Assembly (NCBI GenBank): GCA_030062745.1
Contig: CP099851.1
Coordinates: 5,271,661-5,335,660 of the forward strand
Reading direction: 5' to 3'
Length of the DNA stretch: 64,000 bases
Source: Capitulum mitella
Lineage: Eukaryota; Arthropoda; Thecostraca; Pollicipedomorpha; Pollicipedidae
Under the pieces are notes generated by a model. It saw only the letters and a list, made by a program, of their open reading frames with translations, searched no databases and was not told the origin of the DNA. The position numbers and the translations under genes are program-made. Numbering within the stretch: position 1 is the stretch's first letter; each line of letters starts with the position of its first letter. Shown here one piece after another: positions 54,701 through 64,000 of this stretch.

Positions 54701-57440
54701 AACATGGTCGCAGCGAACGAGGTGTCTTGCCCTATTCCAGTGACAGTGATCCATTGATTCCATTGACAATGACAGTGACGGTGATCAAAAGAACTTTCTT
54801 AGTGAAACCCATTGCATATCGTCGTCCCAGTAGGCGGTTTTCGTATCATTTCAGTTCTCACTGAGCTCCGCCCCCCTCCTCCCTTCAAGAAAATCTTGGC
54901 TGCGCCCGTTTCGTCGCTTTCGCGTTACAAGTTCATTCCTGTTTGATCCTGCGCAGGAGTGAAAATTGGCTTCGGCCGAACTCACGAGAGAGGCCAAAAG
55001 AACCAGACGAGCCGCATCAGTGCCGTGTATTGATCAGCCTGCGAGGTCACCATTCACCTGGACTCAGTCGATCGCTGGAAGCCCCGGACACCGCCAGGGC
55101 GCGTCACCACGTTGACGTCACGCGGAAGACTGGACCAGTCCGGCACACAGTGATGACGTCAGAGTCCATGCCGCTAGGCACGAGAGTAGGACTCGAGTAT
55201 GAACGCGTCGGTAGTACTCATCAAACAGACGCGGCAGTGCGCGAGAATATTTCGTTTTTGATTCGTATTCCTCCCACGTCGTAACAAGGCTGTAATGCGT
55301 CGCTGATGGGATCGATAAAATCCATTTCTGATCCAGCGTGTCTCCAATTCCAGTTCCAATCCATCCAGTGACGAATGCGTCTTGTCCATTTCCTAGCCGG
55401 CAAGCCCACACGAGTGTCCCGAGTGATACAACGCTGACCCGATTACATCCCACCAGGGTTTAGAAGAACATACGATTATACGGGATGCTACGTACAGGTC
55501 ACGGGTAAGATGCACGTGGACTGCACTTCATGGCAAGGATGTGTCGAACATCCACGGTATCCCATGTGCGTCGTGGGCGGCCACGTGGTTCAGCTGCACT
55601 TCCTGATTGAGTCGGCGGCGCGACGAGCCTGGAAAATTCAGCTGCTCGTTGCTGCCTCCTTCGGTCGGTGCCCCGGTCGTTCACGAGGGTACCTGTGGCG
55701 GCCGCAGTGGCTCGTCCAACTCGGCACCGCGGGCTGCAAGCTCTGAGTCCGACCGGCGCAAGATTCCCCTCTAGTCGTCACGCAGGTCCCAGCGGACGCC
55801 AAGGGGTGGAGGCTTTGAGTCCGGCTGGCACAAGATTTTCCTCTCCCGTGGTCAGACACGTCCAGCCGGCACTGGGAGGCTTTGCTACTGGCTCACACAC
55901 GATTCACACACCTGTTCACATCTCACGTTCTCTCATCACATCACCTGACCTGTTCACACCTCTGACGGGGAAGCTGACTCGTAGGAAATGCGCAGGCAAT
56001 TGTTCATATCAACAGATATTGCAGGGGCACTACGCATGATGCGCATGCATTGTCATGCGAACGCCCGCCAAGAAAAAGGGGGATAAACTGTAATGTTATC
56101 ACACGAAAGCCGAAAAAAGGGATAAACGAATTTCTGTTCAACGTCTGTGAATTGTTGAAATCACGCGTAGTGGAAGTTTTGCTTGTTGGTCTTGTGTTAA
56201 CCACGAAGTTGAAGAAACTGTCGTGGGACATGTTCTTAAAACTACTCTGAGCTTGTTTTAGGTATGCCTTGTGTTTCGACCTTCACGCAAATAGCAGAAG
56301 CGAGCTGTCCAAAAATATGCGTCTTCTCTTCAATCACATTTAGCAAATCTGTTTGATGCATCGCATGCCCTTTTGATTGCTATGATTGACGGGAATTAAA
56401 GAATAAGTGCGCGATGAGTGCCAAAAATTCCAGTAAAAATGCTTCTTTGAAAAAATTTAAACAGAAAATGCTTTCAAAGAACTACTCTGCAACTGCTCAT
56501 GAAAACTGTTTATGAAAAATAATGACTCCACGCCAGTCGGGGTAAAAACTCACCCTAGACACATATGACCGTCGCTGTGATGGCTGCCTTCACCCGCTGA
56601 CGTCCGTGTTTGCGAAGTTCGTGAAATTACGTCAGAAAATTCGAGCACGTCGGCCACAGACTTATGAAATATTCATCTCCCGTACCCAAATGAGTTCGCA
56701 AAGCCAGCGGAACTACTTAGCACGCTCAGGATTTTTGGCCCTTTCCCAAACCGTTTATCGCTTGAAGCCTATTGCCTAGAAGTGGAGTCGATTACTTTTA
56801 ATCAACCTTGGAGCTAGTCTGGACCAATGCTGGACCAACGGAACGCTGATACGGACAACTGCCATCCAGCACAGACTGGAACCCATCCCATTAACCACGA
56901 TGTCATTGTGCTTAGGACTTGAGATTACGTAATTCTCAAGAAATTACCGAATACCGACGCAGTCTAAAAGGTTCCGGAGCTTAACAGAATCTTACCACTA
57001 ATGAAATATCGATATACGTCAATGAATGAACAACGGCCACTGCAACCTGCTTTGCCTTCAACTCAGTGCGACAACCCAGACGGCGGGGGCCGCCAGACGT
57101 CAATCAAAACAACCCCATCCGCCGCAACAGTCACATCAGGCAGAGGTCAGCGACCTGCACAACATCTCCCTGTCTGCTGTTTCTTCCACTGCCCTTCCCC
57201 CTTTCCCGACACGCACGCCCCCTCCCCCACCCTACCACACCGGTGGCGGGGCCGTGTACTCGTGCAGTAATCACCCATCGTACCGACCGACCGTGTCACC
57301 TAGCCCACCAGATCAGACTCCCGGCTTCACTCAAACCCCTAGACTACGCGCCGCTTTGGTCTCAGACGCGACCCCGCGCCGAAACTCCGGCAACGCCGGC
57401 GAGACTGCCGAGAACGCCGCCGCAACACTACCCTTTTCGT
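51770..57440. other. intergenic, no gene recognised
   Basis: C- and G-runs at 51775 and 51880. A 31-bp array at 54085-54190 (ctcacccggccgtgctcacc plus acgg) has about 3.5 copies. A diverged ~64-bp duplicate at 55735-55850 carries gagtccg-ccggc-caagattttcc. GC-biased ORFs at 53.5-54.4 and 55.5-55.9 kb have no family or splice support. Confidence 0.5.
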
Positions 57441-57446
57441 CGCTCC

Positions 57447-57452
57447 TTTATT
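57447..57452 (-). promoter_or_regulatory. candidate poly(A) signal for PKN
   Basis: AATAAA on the minus strand, 411 bases past the PKN stop codon. Position and orientation fit; no transcript evidence. Confidence 0.4.
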
Positions 57453-57862
57453 TTACAAAATGAAGTCAAACCCTAGCCAGTTCCGTCCAAGCGCCGATAC
57501 AAAACACTGCGGATGGTAACAAATTTCGTCAGCAGGCCGCCGGGCGCCAATTACAAAACAGCGAGGCGCCGGCGCGCCCGGCTCAAGGCACCTGTTTGCA
57601 ATAACATACCATCTCCGCACGCGCGCGCGCACTACGCCGCTCGTCTACGCTGCCTACACGACTCGTCCTGGGCCCCGGCCCAGCAAACAACGTCCGGGGG
57701 GGGGGGGTCGGCGCCCCCACGGCCACTGCCGCGCAAGCGATAACACCAGTTAATAGCTGTATTACACAACACAAAATAGACGCGGCATTAACAAGCACAT
57801 GGTGAAGTCGGAGCCGGCGGATGACAGCTGCTTGAGCGGGCGGCCGTGGCGCGGCGCCGCCG

Positions 57863-62714
<4,852 letters not shown>

Positions 62715-62732
<18 letters not shown>

Positions 62733-63017
62733 CTGCCGGACACGCGCGTTCACGTCAGCACACACACAGACATACAGAGGCACCGGCGGCTCCTGCCCGA
62801 CATACGTGCTCAGGTCAGCACGCACACAGACATACAGAGGCACCGGCGGCGGCTCCTGCCCGACATATGTGCTCAGGTCAGTACGCACACAGACATAAAG
62901 AGGCACCGGCAGCGGCTCCTGCCGGACACGCGCGCTCATGTCAGTACGCACACAGACATAAAGAGGCACCGGCAGCGGCTCCTGACGGACAGACGTGCAC
63001 AGGTCAGCACACACAGA
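62715..63017 (-). repeat. ~60-bp array copying the acceptor of the PKN P-loop exon
   Basis: Five units. In plus sense each has ggcaccggcggcggctcctg followed by ccgacata-gtgctcaggtca and cgcacacagacat. The first unit is the real exon start and acceptor. Confidence 0.92.
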
Positions 63018-64000
63018 CATACACTCATCTTGCTCATGGAAACCACTGCCGGAAGCAGGTCAACGTATTCATATTTATTCACGAACTGCTTGCTCCTAAT
63101 TACACATGAAAAGGTTATAGCACGTCGTACTCTCAGAGTCCATGAATGTATGCAAACATCTCCCACCACATCACGCCGGTAAGGGCGTAAAAACGCATCA
63201 CAGCTGCCTCCAGTGTATGACATGGTCTCCTCTGCACCAGAGCGAACCTGCGCATTCGACCGAGCCCCACACGATGTCGCTCGCCCGGCCTCTCAATCAG
63301 ATGTTGCACCATCCCCGGACATCCCCATGGGCCCGGCGCTGCATCAGGCGGGCCGGGACAGGCCGCGGCCCTGAGCTGGCGCAGCTCGTGCTGGCCGCTG
63401 CCGGACCGCGGCGGGGCGACCCCCGTCCGCCGCGCGGCCACCTCGACCTTATCACGCGCAGCAACGAGGCCGTGCGCCCGGTATGGCCCGTCTGGGCGGC
63501 GAGCGGCCCTGTCCGGCCTGCATAATTCAGCCGGCCGCGGCACAGCCTAGCGGCGCTCACGGCCGGCGGCGCTCAACGCACATCCGACGCCCGCGCCGTC
63601 CGCCGGCGGCCGCCCCGGCCGGGGAGCCGCACCCCGGCACAGGGTTACCGGGGTCAGAGGTCAGCTGGGTCAGAAGGTTCAGCCGCAGCCGGTCTGACGT
63701 CGGAGGAACGACGTCACGGGGCGTCGCGACCGCTGCCAGAAGCTGATCTCACGCCTCAGAGTAATGCCGGGAGATCCCGCATCCAGTGAACAGCCACCCT
63801 CTAGCCAGGAGGCTCCACAGCCCAGCATAATCCGAGGAGGCCTCACAACTAGCCATACTCTACAGAGGAGCCGAGACCCGCCGAGCCGTGTTCCCGGGAG
63901 GGACGGAGGCCACACGCCCAGCCATACCCTCCGCAGCCACACTGTCCGCAGGCCTCACACCCTGCGGCACTCCCGAGGAGGGAGGGAGGGAGGGAAGGCG
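63018..64000 (-). other. upstream PKN intron/flank, no exon assigned
   Basis: GC-rich from 63300 on. Minus-strand frames such as one with SGSGQHELRQLRAA look protein-like by composition but have no PKN landmark and no confirmed splice phase, so no exon is called. Confidence 0.45.

Noticed and set aside
63133-63560. Upstream PKN exon (C2 or linker)
   Set aside because: Protein-like composition only; no PKN landmark or phase-matched splice pair found.

Overview
The window reads as an arthropod nuclear genome, most likely a crustacean. A barnacle is my guess, but that is inference. There are no operons or ribosome binding sites. Coding sequence sits in short GC-rich exons with GT..AG introns, embedded in repeat-rich, moderately AT-rich DNA. 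TTAGG-type repeats, a Spatzle-3 cytokine gene, tRNA-derived SINE-like copies and decayed non-LTR and Ty3/gypsy retroelements all fit an arthropod. I assembled three genes by hand from exon phase and family motifs.

Left part (about 3.2-12.1 kb, + strand): the 3' four exons of a spatzle 3 (spz3) neurotrophin-like cytokine. The signal-peptide exon is not identified and is probably off the left edge. Middle (25.67-33.59 kb, + strand): a three-exon gene for a 207-residue protein I cannot name. It has a textbook PKA-regulatory-subunit-binding amphipathic helix and a C-terminal LRRAS-F PKA-type phosphosite, so I call it a candidate small A-kinase anchoring protein. A CpG-rich block at 18.2-18.6 kb could be its promoter or leader. 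Right part (62.7-57.9 kb, - strand): six exons giving the whole catalytic domain and C-tail of protein kinase N (PKN). The HR1/C2 exons would lie to the right of the window. One exon carries a +1 base that breaks the frame.

The rest is introns and a 23-kb intergenic tract (about 34.5-57.4 kb) with no recognisable host gene. It contains a foldback element, TTAGG arrays, minisatellites, tRNA-derived repeats, a non-LTR reverse transcriptase relic, a Ty3/gypsy integrase relic and one coding-like relic of unknown nature. A second RT relic lies at 15.7-16.5 kb.

The most striking pattern is that six splice junctions in the three genes sit at the edge of an intronic minisatellite whose repeat unit includes the splice site and the first or last 10-40 bases of the exon. 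The splice junction itself has been tandemly copied into the intron. The same thing occurs in all three unrelated genes, at both acceptors and one donor.
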